Shown: piece after piece, positions 1 to 11,810 of the stretch | Layout: each line of letters opens with the position of its first letter | How positions within the stretch are numbered: position 1 is the first letter of the stretch | Assembly: GCF_012489685.1 (NCBI RefSeq) | Contig: NC_080042.1 | Coordinates: forward strand, 28,587,158-28,651,157 | From: Lotus japonicus | Lineage: Eukaryota > Streptophyta > Magnoliopsida > Fabales > Fabaceae | Direction of reading: 5' to 3' | DNA: 64,000 nucleotides | Made by a program: the position numbers and the translations under genes | Notes under the pieces: model-generated | What the model saw: the letters and a program-made list of their open reading frames with translations, nothing else | What the model was told of the DNA's origin: nothing | The model's database searches: none

Positions 1-1185
1 AGTCATCAAGTTCTTCTTTTAGCTTGTTGCTGATCTCCCATAACTTCTCCTTTTGAGTAGTCAACTTCTATATCTCACTTTCTTTCTCTCTAAAACGCTT
101 ACATGCTTCCTCCCACTTGCTATGCAACAGCCTGTAGGTGTCAGCCAGCTCTTTATCCGTTATGTCTTCATCACTGGAGTCTGTTTCATTAATCATTCCA
201 GTGAAGGCAGTAACTTTGTTTGCAGAGACCCCATCTTCCTCATCAGTGTCTTCATCTGACCAGGTTACCATCATGCCTTTCTTCTGCTTTTTAATGTAAG
301 TAGCACATTCAGTCCTGATGTGACCATATCCTTCACATTCATGGCATTGCACTCCTTTATTCTGACCAGATCTATCATCATCCTTGGGTTTCCTCTGAAA
401 CTTTGAAGATTTGGCATTGTCAAACCTCATGTCCTAGACATTAGACTTTGACCTCTTATCAATCTTCCTTAGAGCTCTGTTAAATTTTCATCCAAGTAGA
501 GCTAGAGCTTCAGATAGATTTTCACCTTCACATTCAATATCATCATCCTCATCAGTGTTGGACACAAATGTTATGCTCTTAGACTTCTTCTCAGTCTTGT
601 CAAAGTCAACTCATAGGTTTGCAGAGAGCCAATAAGTTCATCAATCTTCACGTTTCCAATGTCCTAAGCTTCTTCAATAACAGTGACTTTCATGGCAAAC
701 TTCTTAGGCAAAGATCTCGAAATTTTCTGCACCAACTTCTCATCTGACATAGGTTCTCCCAAGGCAAACGATGAGTTGGCCAAGTCACGTACACGCATAT
801 GAAATTCTGAAATTGTCTCCTCTTCAGTCATTCTCATGTTCTCAAACTGAGTAGTCAGCATTTGAAGTCTGGACATCCTTCCCCTAGTGGTTCCTTCATG
901 AGCAGTTTTCATAATATCCCAGGCAGTCTTTGCAATAGTGCACGTGTTGATGAGTCTAAACATGTTCTTGTCAACACCATTGAAAATGGCATTCAAAGCT
1001 TTAGAGTTTCCCAGAGCAGCTTCATCTTATTCTTTTGTCCATTCTTCCTCAGGCTTCTCAGTAGCCACAGTAGAGTTTCCTTCACTCTGTTCCCTGGTAG
1101 GATGCTTGCATCCTTTGACAATCGCTTTCCAAGTCTTATTGTCAATTGACTTAAGAAAAGCAGTCATGCGAACTTTCCATCGTAC
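1..1185 (-). pseudogene. SIRE-type Ty1/copia Gag remnant
   Basis: This is a broken gag gene read right to left. It begins near 1185 with a piece matching the start of copia Gag (tryptophan-lysine-valine-arginine, then a Met-Thr-Ala-Phe stretch). It continues through a UBN2-like capsid segment (996-664) and ends with a CCHC zinc knuckle (Cys-x2-Cys-x4-His-x4-Cys) in 430-68, followed by an acidic Met-Met-Val-Thr-Trp-Ser stretch. The knuckle and acidic tail resemble SIRE1-type Gag rather than the Gag of elements A, C, D and F in this window. Frameshifts or stops separate the pieces, the extreme N-terminus is missing, and the gene runs off the left edge. It would package element RNA if intact; here it cannot. 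Confidence 0.8.
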
Positions 1186-1189
1186 AACA

Positions 1190-1770
1190 GTAAGGAGTAA
1201 AAGCATAAAATAAACAAGACACAACACCAAAGTTGTTAACTCAGTTCGGTGAAACTTCACCTACGTTTGGAGGGTTTTCACCCAAAGAAAGGATATCCAC
1301 TATCTCAAGATTTAGGAACTACAGACACTCATGAACCCACAGCTCATAGTTCTCTTCCTAATCTACCCAGTGTATTTCTACCTAGTATATCGACCTAGGT
1401 ATGAGAGCCCCTCTCACTTTCTCTCAACCACTGCCACAGTGATTGGTAAGAACAACAATCAGTAGAGTTTTAACACTCAAGAACACAGAACTCAACCTTG
1501 CCTTATAGAATCAATGAGCAAGGTGAGTTCATAATGAATACAAGGACAAACACAAAAACACAACCCTAAAACACTTGATCTATTTCAATCGATAGCTTCA
1601 GTAGTCTTCACGTTTTTGGTCTTCAATATATATAAGCTTCAGCAACCACACTAGGTTTTCCCAAGAGCTGAAGCAGTAGTCCAACAACAACAAATCAGAA
1701 CACAATTTTCCATAAATATTGATTGCATTCACAAGTCAATCATCATAAACACAAAGGGAATCAATCCCTT
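1190..1770 (-). repeat. degenerate copia LTR remnant
   Basis: Directly upstream (in minus sense) of the broken gag lies sequence with the look of a copia LTR. A TATA-like run sits at about 1625-1636, followed in minus sense by a leader rich in simple AC/AT sequence. No primer-binding site separates it from gag, so the 5' leader and gag start have been deleted and the LTR is fused to coding sequence near 1185. The outer end cannot be placed. The next 225 bases (1771-1994) hold nothing I can name. Confidence 0.45.
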
Positions 1771-1994
1771 AATCAGAGATTATTCCAACAATAAAACCAA
1801 CCCATAAATAGCTACTAAAGACGAAGTAGTCATAATAAACTCTTCAGCAGATTTCCATGGCACACATAAGCACTCTATGTCAAGGACTGATATCCTGTGC
1901 TACACGAATGCCGATGTCACAGCATCTGCTTCGACATCAGGTTGTTTTGGACAAAATGCAAGACAACCAAAAGTAACAACAATCCTCTCCTGCA

Positions 1995-3210
1995 TCAATC
2001 CAAGGACGCTGACAAGTTCTGCTGACTACATCAATGCCACACAGAAGTTGATGATTTTTCTCATCAAGGAGAATAAGAAGTTATGCCTACCTTTCTTCAT
2101 CTTCTCTTACTTGAAGGATTGCATCAAGAAGTCCAGAACTACGAGCAGTGAGAAGAAGACTGCAATATACTACATTCCCTTTGGGAAAATCCTCTCCGAC
2201 ATCTTTGCACAGAAGATCTGACGGAAACTTCTAGGTAAGCCTTCAATGTGAAGAACTTGAAGAAGATGAAGATAGTGACAACTATCGTTGTTCCTCCTTC
2301 TGATGATTCTCAAGAGGAAATCATCCAGAAGATTATCACTATTGATGATTATCCTCTGTGGACAAAGCTAGGTTCTACAGATGCCATCCAGGAGTATGTT
2401 AATCTTCTGAGGGAACAAGGGGTGGATGTGAACTTTTAAGAATTCTTCAATTCTCTTCCAGAATGTCCACCTGACATGTCAAGACCTCACACCAGGAAAA
2501 GGGCTCAAGACTCTGACGCTGACGCTGAGAAGAAGCCAAAGAAGAAGACCAAGAAGATAAAGGCAGAAACGCAGGATGCTAAGCCCCATCTGACTCAGAG
2601 TCGGGCTCCTTGGATCACCAGATCCTCCACCAAGGAGTCAAGTAAGCCTCAAACTTCTGCTTTTATTGTTAATATTGATGTCATTCCATCTTCTTCTACT
2701 CAAACACTTCCTCCATTCACTGTACCCTTAATCCCTAAATATCCTTCTCTCACAACTCTTATCCCATCTACTTCTGCCATTTCCACATCTTCTATCGCAC
2801 TCACCACAACATTAGAACAACACATTCCTCCACCTCCTAAACCAGATCTTCTAGATCAAATCCGCCAAGCATCCTCTGCCCCAACTCCTCAAATTATCCA
2901 ACTTCCCTTCCCAAATAACCCAGAACTACCTCAAACATCTTCTCCCATGAACACCTCCTCCAGTGAAAGAGAATTTCAAAAAGTTCTGAAAGAAAGAACT
3001 TCTGGACCCCCAGATGAAATACTCGCTCCAATCCCACACACTTCTCCTCTCTTCAATCCTACACCACTAAATGTTGTATTTCCTCCACTCTCTTCACCTG
3101 AATCATCACAAGTCTCTTTATCTAGATACTCTCCATTTAACTCAACAGACTTTGTGTTCCCAAACCCTGAAATCCAACCCATTCTAGATCAGACCACTTC
3201 TGATCAGGTA
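1995..3210 (+). pseudogene. retrotransposon third-ORF (Transposase_32-like) remnant
   Basis: The translation at 1995-2221 (Cys-Ile-Asn-x-Arg, then Leu-Pro-Phe-Phe-Ile-Phe-Ser-Tyr-Leu-Lys) matches the middle of the large ORF found after pol in elements A, C, D and F. The following pieces (2248-2439 with a Tyr-Pro-Leu-Trp motif, and 2476-3210, lysine-rich then proline/serine-rich) follow the same order. The N-terminal third and the C-terminal coiled coil are missing, and a stop breaks it near 2439. The open stretch running on to 3306 is probably fusion to unrelated sequence near 3210. It is more diverged than the other copies, so it represents an older insertion or a related family. Confidence 0.7.
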
Positions 3211-4337
3211 ACCCAGGTGAAGGTAGATATGGGTTTGGGCCTAAGTGAAAAGAAGGAAAATCCTAGCCCACTTGTTATGCGTGGCCGCGGGTTGCATGGG
3301 ATGTAAGGGGGGGGGAAACCCTTCTTTTTCCTCTCATTCAGAAACAGAACAGCACCGACAGCATATTCACGTAAAACACAGAGGGAAAAAGTGAGAGAAG
3401 GAGGAGCCGCCGCCCCTAGCCCCATCACCGCCGCTCGTTGTGTTCGCGCGAGGGAGAGGGAGACCGTGCGAGAGAGAGATCGCGTGGGAGAAGGGAGGAA
3501 GAGACTTGGACAGCAAGGAATAGTACTTCAACCTGCATTCTTTTCTCTTTTCAGAACAAGGATTCAAGGTAAGGGCTGGTCCTAGGAACGGGTAGATGTC
3601 TAGGATGATGCCATGAATTTCTATGAGGAAAAGTGATGATCTTGAAGGTTTTCACATGATGTTTTGTGAATATATTTGTTGCTGGAAATTTGTGCAGTGA
3701 AATACATGCCTATTAACCTTTATTTGATGTGCTTGCTATTGTCCTATGATCTCATGCATAAATCCCATGACTACTTGCTAATTTTGGATCATATTGTGCT
3801 TGTTTCAACATGATTAATGATGAATGTTTAATTCTGGAATTTTTGTGTGAACATGTTGATATTTGGGGCTGGACAAAGGCTTGTATGGAAGCAAAGAAAA
3901 AAAAAAAAAAAAAAAAACCCTAGGGCCTCAAATAGGTTCGGCCGAACCCAATTCCAAGGGGTTCAGAGCATTTCTTTCTTTGATTTCATGCTCAAGTCGT
4001 TTGAGGCTTTGCTTGAATAATTTGGCATGAGCTATGTTTTTGAAAAGCATGTGAATATGATTAAGAATATCTATGCTATATGAATATTGTCTGACTGAGG
4101 AACCATGGGTCGCTCACCTAGCTGTAATTCCCATGGGTGTTGTGAATATCTATTGTCGTCATGTTTATTATTGTCATTAAAGTTGAGAAGACTCTAGGAC
4201 TGACCTTAGAGCCTTAAATACAAAGAGAATGAGATTTTAACTCGCTTGCAAGTAAATGTGATAAATCGGTCATAGGTCTAGTGAAGACTATGGGCCATGA
4301 GAATGATGGTGCCGTTAGAGACTAACGGTAGCTTGCA
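3211..4337. repeat. unclassified LTR-like debris
   Basis: No gene is visible. The stretch has a poly-G run near 3307-3314, a purine-rich GAGA segment around 3440-3500, a 20-base poly-A tract near 3899, and segments resembling the long leader of the 4-kb LTRs further right (for example a GGTAAGGGCTGG-like sequence near 3569). It resumes at 5083-5183 after the nested mini-element. I read it as part of a long LTR of unknown lineage. Confidence 0.35.
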
Positions 4338-5082
4338 TGTAACACCCCGATTTCGGTGGTGCCACTTTAGTGACTTTAAATCAATAGTGCGGAAAATGAA
4401 AGTTTCACGATTCTGATTTTTCCGGCTTCATTCTCCGTGAATTCTAAGATACGTTTTGGCGAAAGAATTCCAAAACTAAAAAGAGGTTCCCTTGTATTTT
4501 AGGCGACTAATGCAAAGTCGGTGTAAAACTAGTTTACCCGATAAGTTGCTTTTTGCATCGGATGTCGGAATAGAAAACTTCCTTCTGAAGAAAGATTGAA
4601 ATCATCGAGAGAAATGGGTGTACGCGTGTAGAATCTTCATTTGAAGCTCTGAATAGAAAAAGTCTTCATTGTCGGTTGATTCTAGGGTTTTGAAATACCA
4701 GGGTTTTGGTTTCGGCAAACTTCCGATGATTAGAATCGGACGTTCGTAGATTCTAGAGTTTCGCCTCGAAACGATTGTGATATATGGAAAAAGAGAAGTT
4801 CTAACATTTCTCTGAAGTTTTTTTTGGAATAAATTCCTACAGTGTTCCAAGGGTGGAACTTAGTCTTTTCCTAAGGTTCTTGTCCTAGGCTTAAGTGAAT
4901 CGATCGTGCTATACCTTTTATCGATTCGGATACAATCCTTAGACTTTTCCTGAACTTTCTCCTTCATAAATTTATTTCATTCGATAAACTCTTGTTCAGG
5001 TTTTTCCTTCACGATACGTCAAGCCTAATCGTAAATGGAAATCTCTTCCACTTATTCTAAGCTTAAAAACTTGGGTCTTACA
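4338..5082 (-). mobile_element. 745-bp internally deleted long-LTR derivative with target duplication
   Basis: The unit starts TGTAACACCC and ends GGGTCTTACA, and is flanked on both sides by TTGCA (4333-4337 and 5083-5087), a perfect 5-bp target duplication. Read on the minus strand, its first about 480 bases match the start of the 4-kb solo LTRs at 33632 and 38830, and its last about 160 bases match their end. About 3.3 kb of the middle is absent. No coding capacity. It is either a solo LTR that lost its middle after insertion or a short non-autonomous form that moved as such. Confidence 0.8.
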
Positions 5083-5183
5083 TTGCACGCGAGGGAGAAT
5101 TTGTGGATCAGTGGATCCTCGTGAATTGGTTGACTGCGGTCACCGTGAGAATTGTGATTTGTGGATCATTGCGTATCCATGTG
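5083..5183. other. remainder of interrupted LTR-like debris
   Basis: This short stretch resumes the sequence interrupted by the mini-element and ends where the 5' LTR of element A begins. The five bases ATGTG (5179-5183) would be one half of element A's target duplication; the other half is lost with its 3' end. Confidence 0.4.
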
Positions 5184-6390
5184 TGTAAGATCAAGTTTTG
5201 ATCTAGTAGTACAACTCTATGTTTTGATGATTACAAGTTAACCTTTTGATATGAACAATTGTGGTACTCTAACGTGTTTTTCTGAGTGTGCTATTTACAG
5301 GCTCTGACCTCAACTCAATCTCACACAAATCAGAAGCACTGTGTATAAAGAGCAACCCAAGCAACGCTTTCGCATTCACCATGTTCAGTATGAACAGTGG
5401 AAAAGCTTCAGAAGTTCTGAAGTTATACAAACTCTGATGAGGACTCAGTCACTAGAAGCTCTGAAGATCCAGAAAGTCTGATAACCAAGAAACACTGAAG
5501 GCTCAGATATTCTGATGGTGTAGAAGACTCTGAAGATCCAGAAGCTGATTAGTGAAGTTCTGATGTCCAGAAGCAAGATACTCTGAAGACCATGTTCTTC
5601 CCTCTGAGTTCAGAATAAGAAGAAACAATGGTCAGAGGATCTGGGCTTTCCCTCTAACTCTGATCAACCGGCTTCACAAGTTCCAATATGAAGCATTCCC
5701 CTGATCAGAAGTCTCCTAGGTTTAAAGGTCGCGTCGCTATCCAAGTACAAAAGCAACTGTACTATCCTGACGACCTACCTAACAGTCTCAGACACAGCAG
5801 AAGCTGGATTTTCCAGAACTGCCCTCCAACGGTAGCATTTCCCATGCAACGCTCAACCCTAATCCTTGGAGTATATAAAGAGGCTGAAGACTGAAAGAAA
5901 CGGCTAGAAGCATTCACATACGCGCAAGACAAACTTAAATTCTTCTAAGCTTTCTTTCATCTAAAATTCATTGAGTTTACTATTAGCTTTTTAGAAGCAA
6001 ATCTCTTGTAAACAATTCTTTGATAAACAGTTTGTTTAGTTCCTTTAGGAGATCAAGGTTGATCGGATCCTAGAGAAGACTAAGAGAGTGAATCTTAGTG
6101 TGAGCTAAGTCAGTGTAATTGTTAGTCACTTGTAGGTTTCAAGTGCAGTTGTAACTCTTACCTGATTAGTGGATTACCTTCATTCTAAGAAGGAAGAAAT
6201 CACCTTAACGGGTGGACTGGAGTAGCTTGAGTGATTTATCAAGTGAACCAGGATAAAATCCTTGTGTGCTTTTCTATCTCTTATCTTTAGCACTTAAGTT
6301 CTCGAAAGATTTGTCAAAATCTTTAAGGTGAAAGTTTTATACTGAAAACGTTATTCAAACCCCCCCTTTCTACCGTTTTTCATACCTTCA
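5184..6390 (+). repeat. 5' LTR of element A
   Basis: It begins TGTAAGATC and ends CATACCTTCA, immediately before the primer-binding site, giving the TG...CA ends expected of an LTR. Length is 1207 bp. It is nearly the same as the 3' LTR of element F (57769-58974, reverse strand) and related to the 5' LTR of element C (46336-47579). The U3 is rich in short TCTGAAGA/CCAGAAG-type motifs. Confidence 0.92.
5871..5880 (+). promoter_or_regulatory. LTR TATA box of element A
   Basis: GTATATAAAG lies two thirds of the way through the LTR. The same motif occurs at the corresponding place on the minus strand in the LTRs of C (about 46861) and F (about 58277). It should direct the genomic transcript of the element. 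Confidence 0.75.
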
Positions 6391-6392
6391 AT

Positions 6393-6404
6393 TGGTATCA
6401 GAGC
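6393..6404 (+). promoter_or_regulatory. primer-binding site (initiator Met tRNA type)
   Basis: TGGTATCAGAGC starts two bases after the LTR end. This sequence is complementary to the 3' end of plant initiator methionine tRNA, the usual minus-strand DNA primer of copia elements. The same site is seen in reverse at 46322-46333 in element C. Confidence 0.9.
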
Positions 6405-6462
6405 GCAAGTTCTGTTTACCACACCTAACAGTGTTCAGTGATCCGGGCCGGTGTGAAAAACA

Positions 6463-8373
6463 ATGGCTGCCACCACCAGTGAAACTCAAAGAGATGGTTA
6501 CAATGCAAAGCCTCCTATGTTCGACGGTCAAAGGTTCGAATATTGGAAAGATAGACTGGAAAGTTTCTTTCTGGGTTTCGATGCAGATCTCTGGGATATT
6601 ATTGTGGATGGCTACGAGCGTCCAGTTGATACAGATGGCAAGAAGATCCCAAGGTCAGAGATGACTGCAGATCAAAAGAAGCTGTACTCACAACATCACA
6701 AAGCAAGAGCAATTCTTCTAAGTGCTATTTCCTATGAAGAGTACCAGAAGATTACAGATCGTGAGTTTGCGAAAGGCATTTTCGAATCTCTGAAGATGTC
6801 TCATGAAGGAAACAAGAAAGTCAAAGAATCAAAGGCATTGTCTTTGATCCAAAAGTATGAATCCTTCATCATGGAGCCAAATGAGTCAATTGAAGAAATG
6901 TTCTCCAGATTTCAGTTGCTTGTAGCTGGCATACGACCTCTCAACAAGAGCTACACAACAAAAGATCATGTCATAAGGGTCATCAGGTGTCTTCCTGAAA
7001 GTTGGATGCCTTTAGTGACTTCAATAGAGCTCACGAGAGACGTTGAGAATATGAGTTTAGAAGAACTCATCAGCATCTTGAAATGCCATGAGCTGAAGCG
7101 CTCAGAGATGCAAGATCTGAGGAAAAAGTCCATAGCCTTGAAATCTAAATCTGAAAAGGCTAAGGTTGAGAAGTCAAAAGCTCTTCAAGCTGAAGAAGAG
7201 GAATCTGAAGAAGCATCAGAAGATTCTGATGAAGATGAGCTGACTCTGATCTCCAAGAGACTCAACCGCATCTGGAAGCACAGGCAGAGCAAGTACAAAG
7301 GCTCTGGAAAGGCAAAAGGAAAGTATGAGTCCTCAGGCCAGAAGAAGTCTTCAATCAAGGAAGTCACATGCTTTGAGTGCAAAGAATCAGGGCACTACAA
7401 AAGTGATTGTCCAAAGTTGAAGAAGGACAAGAAGCCAAAGAAGCACTTCAAGACAAAGAAGAGTCTGATGGTAACCTTTGATGAATCAGAGTCAGAGGAT
7501 GTTGACTCTGATGGTGAAGTCCAAGGACTCATGGCTATTGTCAAAGACAAGGAAGCAGAGTCAAAGAGAGTTGTTGACTCTGACTCAGAATCAGAAGGAA
7601 ATCCTAACTCAGACGACGAAAATGAGGTATTCGCTTCTTTCTCTACCTCTGAACTGAAACATGCATTGTCTGATATTATGGATAAGTATAACTCCTTATT
7701 GTCTAAGCATAAGAAGCTGAAAAAGAACTTATCTGCTGTTTCCAAGACTCCTTCTGAACATGAGAAAATTATTTCTGATTTGAAAAATGATAATCATGCC
7801 TTGATCAATTCTAACTCTATGCTAAAGAACCAGATTGCTAAGTTAGAAGAAATTGTTGCCTGTGATGCCTCTGATTGTAGAAATGAATCTAAGTATGAAA
7901 AGTCTTTTCAAAGATTCCTAGCTAAAAGCGTGGATAGAAGCTTAATGGCTTCAATGATCTATGGCGTAAGCAGAAATGGAATGCATGGCATTGGCTATTC
8001 TAAACCAATTAGAAATGAGCCCTCTGTGTCTAAAGCTAAATCCTTATATGAATGCTTTGTTCCCTCTGGTACCATATTGCCTGATCCTGTACCTGCTAAA
8101 GTTGCTAAAAACCCTCTTAAAAAGGGATCTTTCTCTATGACTAAATATCATGCAAATATTCCTTTAAAATATCATGTTGAGACACCCAAGGTGATCAGAA
8201 CCTCTGGGGTAACTAACAAGAAAGGACCCAGAAAGTGGGTACCTAAGGACAAGATTATCTATGTTGCAGATATCCTTGATAGCTCCACTGAAACACCAAT
8301 CATGGTATCTGGACAGTGGATGCTCGCGTCACATGACGGGAGAAAGGCGTATGTTCCGAGAGCTGAAACTTAA
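6463..8373 (+). CDS. gag: Gag polyprotein of element A (636 aa, open)
   Basis: This structural protein forms the virus-like particle that packages element RNA. The start is the first ATG after the primer-binding site. Residues about 20-230 match the UBN2-type capsid region of plant copia Gag. Two acidic serine-rich segments (about 240-262 and 345-395) flank a CCHC nucleic-acid-binding knuckle starting at Cys303 (Cys-x2-Cys-x4-His-x4-Cys). A predicted coiled-coil stretch follows around 405-470. The ORF has no internal stop. Its last 54 codons are read through the protease motif region in a different frame, so the C-terminal tail after about residue 600 is probably made only when the ribosome does not shift to pol. 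Confidence 0.9.
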   Translation: MAATTSETQRDGYNAKPPMFDGQRFEYWKDRLESFFLGFDADLWDIIVDGYERPVDTDGKKIPRSEMTADQKKLYSQHHKARAILLSAISYEEYQKITDREFAKGIFESLKMSHEGNKKVKESKALSLIQKYESFIMEPNESIEEMFSRFQLLVAGIRPLNKSYTTKDHVIRVIRCLPESWMPLVTSIELTRDVENMSLEELISILKCHELKRSEMQDLRKKSIALKSKSEKAKVEKSKALQAEEEESEEASEDSDEDELTLISKRLNRIWKHRQSKYKGSGKAKGKYESSGQKKSSIKEVTCFECKESGHYKSDCPKLKKDKKPKKHFKTKKSLMVTFDESESEDVDSDGEVQGLMAIVKDKEAESKRVVDSDSESEGNPNSDDENEVFASFSTSELKHALSDIMDKYNSLLSKHKKLKKNLSAVSKTPSEHEKIISDLKNDNHALINSNSMLKNQIAKLEEIVACDASDCRNESKYEKSFQRFLAKSVDRSLMASMIYGVSRNGMHGIGYSKPIRNEPSVSKAKSLYECFVPSGTILPDPVPAKVAKNPLKKGSFSMTKYHANIPLKYHVETPKVIRTSGVTNKKGPRKWVPKDKIIYVADILDSSTETPIMVSGQWMLASHDGRKAYVPRAET

Positions 8374-11365
8374 GCCTGGAGGCGAAGTTGGCTTTGGAGG
8401 AAATGAAAAGGGTAAAATTGTTGGTACTGGTACTATTTGTGTAGATAGTAGTCCATGCATTGATAATGTGTTATTGGTAGACGGCTTAACACATAACTTA
8501 TTGTCTATAAGTCAATTAGCTGACAAGGGTTATGATGTTATATTCAATCAAAAGTCCTGCCGGGCTGTAAGTCAAATCGATGGCTCTGTTCTGTTTAACA
8601 GCAAGAGGAAGAACAACATTTATAAGATCAGATTATCTGAGTTGGAGGCTCAGAATGTGAAGTGCCTTCTGTCTGTTAATGAAGAGCAGTGGGTATGGCA
8701 TAGACGGTTAGGGCATGCCAGTATGAGAAAGATTTCTCAGCTGAGCAAGCTAAACCTTGTCAGGGGCTTACCCAATCTGAAGTTCGCTTCAGACGCTCTT
8801 TGTGAAGCATGTCAGAAAGGCAAATTCACAATAGTCCCTTTCAAGGCAAAGAATGTTGTCTCAACCTCAAGGCCGTTAGAACTTCTGCATATCGACCTTT
8901 TTGGACCAGTGAAAACTGAGTCTATAGGTGGCAAGAGATATGGGATGGTTATCGTTGATGACTATAGCCGCTGGACATGGGTAAAGTTTCTAACCCGCAA
9001 GGATGAGTCTCATGCTGTGTTCTCTACCTTCATTGCTCAAGTGCAAAACGAGAAGGCTTGTAGGATTGTGCGTGTCAGAAGTGACCATGGTGGAGAGTTT
9101 GAGAATGACAAGTTTGAGAGTCTGTTTGATTCCTATGGAATTGCACATGATTTCTCTTGTCCCAGAACTCCTCAACAAAACGGTGTTGTTGAGAGGAAGA
9201 ACAGAACTCTTCAGGAGATGGCTAGAACCATGCTCCAAGAAACTGGCATGGCTAAGCACTTTTGGGCAGAGGCAGTAAATACAACATGTTACATTCAGAA
9301 CAGAATCTCTGTGAGACCAATTCTGAATAAGACTCCTTATGAATTGTGGAAGAACATAAAACCCAACATTTCTTATTTTCATCCTTTTGGCTGTGTTTGT
9401 TATGTTCTCAATACTAAGGATAGATTGCATAAATTTGATGCTAAGTCTTCTAAGTGTCTATTACTCGGTTACTCTGAGAGATCTAAAGGTTTTAGATTTT
9501 ATAATACTGATGCTAAGACTATTGAAGAATCTATTCATGTTAGATTTGATGATAAGCTTGACTCTAACCAGTCAAAGCTAGTTGAAAAGTTTGCAGATTT
9601 AAGCATTAATGTTTCTGACAAAGGCAAAGCTCCAGAGGAAGTTGAGCCAGAGGAAGATGAACCAGAGGAAGAAGCTGGTCCCTCTAACTCAAAAACTCTG
9701 AAGAAGAGCAGAATCACTGCAGCTCACCCTAAGGAATTGATTCTGGGCAACAAAGACGAACCAGTCAGAACCAGATCTGCCTTCAGACCCTCTGAAGAGA
9801 CCTTGCTCAGTCTGAAAGGATTGGTGTCCTTAATTGAACCCAAGTCCATAGATGAAGCTCTTCAGGACAAGGATTGGATTCTGGCCATGGAAGAAGAATT
9901 GAATCAATTTTCCAAGAACGATGTTTGGAGCTTAGTGAAGAAGCCTGAGAGTGTCCATGTTATTGGAACGAAATGGGTATTCAGAAACAAGCTGAATGAG
10001 AAAGGAGATGTAGTCAGAAACAAGGCAAGGCTAGTTGCTCAAGGCTACAGCCAGCAGGAAGGAATAGACTACACTGAAACATTTGCTCCAGTAGCAAGAC
10101 TGGAGGCAATCAGACTGTTGATCTCTTTCTCAGTAAATCACAACATAGTTCTACATCAGATGGACGTAAAGTGTGCCTTCCTAAATGGTTATATCTCAGA
10201 GGAAGTCTATGTTCATCAACCCCCAGGTTTTGAAGATGAGAAGAAACCAGACCATGTGTTCAAATTGAAGAAATCACTCTACGGTCTGAAGCAAGCTCCC
10301 AGAGCATGGTATGAGAGACTCAGCTCATTCCTTCTGGAGAATGAGTTTGTAAGGGGTAAAGTAGATACAAATCTTTTTTGCAAGACTTATAAAGATGATA
10401 TCTTAATTGTGCAAATTTATGTTGATGATATTATATTTGGTTCTGCTAATCAATCTCTATGCAAAGAATTTTCTGAGATGATGCAGGCTGAATTCGAGAT
10501 GAGTATGATGGGAGAATTAAAGTACTTTCTGGGAATACAAGTTGATCAAACACCAGAAGGAACATATATCCATCAGAGCAAGTACACTAAAGAACTTCTG
10601 AAGAAGTTCAATATGCTGGAATCTACAGTGGCCAAGACTCCAATGCATCCTACATGCATTCTGGAGAAAGAAGATAAAAGTGGTAAAGTATGTCAGAAGC
10701 TCTATCGTGGCATGATAGGTTCACTTCTATACTTAACTGCATCTAGGCCAGACATACTATTTAGTGTTCATTTATGTGCTCGTTTCCAATCAGATCCAAG
10801 GGAAACCCACTTAACTGCTATTAAGAGGATCCTAAGGTATCTGAAAGGCACCACTAACCTTGGCTTGATGTATAAGAAAACATCAGAGTATAAGCTTTCA
10901 GGTTACTGTGATGCTGATTATGCTGGAGATAGAACAGAGAGAAAAAGTACTTCTGGAAATTGTCAATTTCTGGGAAGCAATCTAGTCTCATGGGCAAGCA
11001 AGAGGCAATCAACCATTGCACTATCAACTGCAGAGGCAGAATATATCTCAGCAGCAATATGCAGCACTCAGATGCTCTGGATGAAACATCAGCTGGAGGA
11101 TTATCAGATCCTTGAGAGCAATATCCCAATCTATTGTGATAACACTGCTGCAATCTCATTGAGTAAGAATCCTATCCTGCATTCAAGGGCAAAGCACATT
11201 GAGGTAAAGTATCACTTTATTAGAGATTATGTACAGAAGGGCGTACTTCTTCTGAAGTTTGTTGATACTGACCATCAATGGGCAGATATCTTTACAAAGC
11301 CCTTAGCAGAGGATAGATTTAATTTTATTCTGAAAAATCTAAACATGGACTTTTGTCCAGAGTGA
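8261..11365 (+). CDS. pol: Pol polyprotein of element A: protease, integrase, RT, RNase H
   Basis: The frame opens at 8213, +1 relative to gag, and the first ATG is 8261. Numbering from there: protease Asp18-Ser19-Gly20; HHCC zinc-binding pre-integrase domain at His147, His152, Cys181, Cys184; integrase triad Asp212, Asp275, Glu311 with 35 residues between the last two; an acidic linker about 450-475; reverse transcriptase about 570-810 with Asp635 and Tyr-Val-Asp-Asp at 720-723; RNase H about 880-1000 with Asp884 and Glu925/Glu927. Together these cleave the polyprotein, copy the RNA and insert the DNA. All key residues are present and there are no stops in 1034 codons, so it looks coding-competent. 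Expression needs a frameshift, an internal start or splicing. Confidence 0.93.
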   Translation: MLQISLIAPLKHQSWYLDSGCSRHMTGERRMFRELKLKPGGEVGFGGNEKGKIVGTGTICVDSSPCIDNVLLVDGLTHNLLSISQLADKGYDVIFNQKSCRAVSQIDGSVLFNSKRKNNIYKIRLSELEAQNVKCLLSVNEEQWVWHRRLGHASMRKISQLSKLNLVRGLPNLKFASDALCEACQKGKFTIVPFKAKNVVSTSRPLELLHIDLFGPVKTESIGGKRYGMVIVDDYSRWTWVKFLTRKDESHAVFSTFIAQVQNEKACRIVRVRSDHGGEFENDKFESLFDSYGIAHDFSCPRTPQQNGVVERKNRTLQEMARTMLQETGMAKHFWAEAVNTTCYIQNRISVRPILNKTPYELWKNIKPNISYFHPFGCVCYVLNTKDRLHKFDAKSSKCLLLGYSERSKGFRFYNTDAKTIEESIHVRFDDKLDSNQSKLVEKFADLSINVSDKGKAPEEVEPEEDEPEEEAGPSNSKTLKKSRITAAHPKELILGNKDEPVRTRSAFRPSEETLLSLKGLVSLIEPKSIDEALQDKDWILAMEEELNQFSKNDVWSLVKKPESVHVIGTKWVFRNKLNEKGDVVRNKARLVAQGYSQQEGIDYTETFAPVARLEAIRLLISFSVNHNIVLHQMDVKCAFLNGYISEEVYVHQPPGFEDEKKPDHVFKLKKSLYGLKQAPRAWYERLSSFLLENEFVRGKVDTNLFCKTYKDDILIVQIYVDDIIFGSANQSLCKEFSEMMQAEFEMSMMGELKYFLGIQVDQTPEGTYIHQSKYTKELLKKFNMLESTVAKTPMHPTCILEKEDKSGKVCQKLYRGMIGSLLYLTASRPDILFSVHLCARFQSDPRETHLTAIKRILRYLKGTTNLGLMYKKTSEYKLSGYCDADYAGDRTERKSTSGNCQFLGSNLVSWASKRQSTIALSTAEAEYISAAICSTQMLWMKHQLEDYQILESNIPIYCDNTAAISLSKNPILHSRAKHIEVKYHFIRDYVQKGVLLLKFVDTDHQWADIFTKPLAEDRFNFILKNLNMDFCPE

Positions 11366-11810
11366 AGATGGATCAGAACCTCTGACTATGATACTTCTTG
11401 ATCAGAAGATGTCTAGTCCAGAAGGTAACTCAATCAGAGTGTGTGTACCCACTGGTACTGACTCTGAAGCTGAGACAACAACACGTGTGTCAGTATTTCT
11501 GATGCATAGTTCCTTGTGCCCGTGTGACAGTCTGTTATGATTGCGTGTAGATGTGCTTCTCTCCTGAGTGTGATTTGTGTATTTACTGTTACTATCTATC
11601 TTTAATTTTCAACCGTTGATCTTAAATTGCTTTTTGAATCAACAACGGTTATTTGTCAAAACCCACTATACACACACGATCTCTTTCACTTCCGGTTTTT
11701 ACTCTCGCTCTCTCTGCTTTTCAAAAACCGCTTATCCTCGTTTTCTCTCTCGATCTCTCTTCATCTTTCAACCTTCATCTTCTACCTCAAACCTTCAACC
11801 GCTTCAAAAA
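11366..11810 (+). other. pol-to-third-ORF spacer with pyrimidine-rich leader
   Basis: This 445-base non-coding spacer is conserved in all four copies. It holds the hairpin at 11611-11650 and then a CT-rich stretch (about 11680-11800) that looks like an untranslated leader just before the ATG at 11811. A long upstream ORF extension exists in frame but starts within this spacer and is not conserved in copy C. The layout suggests the third ORF is made from its own or a spliced transcript (inference). Confidence 0.55.
11611..11650 (+). repeat. conserved inverted repeat (AACCGTT ... AACGGTT)
   Basis: AACCGTTGAT is followed about 17 bases later by ATCAACAACGGTT, giving an imperfect hairpin with a three-base bulge. 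The same pair occurs at 17599-17639, 32988-33028 and 63392-63431 in elements D, C and F, always between pol and the third ORF. The arms contain AACGG cores of the type bound by plant MYB proteins. Confidence 0.7.

Noticed and set aside
3211..3306. Extension of the third-ORF remnant to the stop at 3306
   Set aside because: Homology to other third ORFs stops near 3210 and a poly-G run follows; the extra codons look like a chance fusion.
5688..5894. 68-codon ORF in element A's LTR, with a near-identical counterpart at 58469-58263
   Set aside because: Similarity reflects recent common origin of the LTRs; the frame ends at the TATA box and is not open in element C's LTR.
8990..9430. Minus-strand open stretch opposite integrase
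   Set aside because: Mirror frame of pol; the matching stretch in element D (20239-20664) follows the sense-strand conservation.
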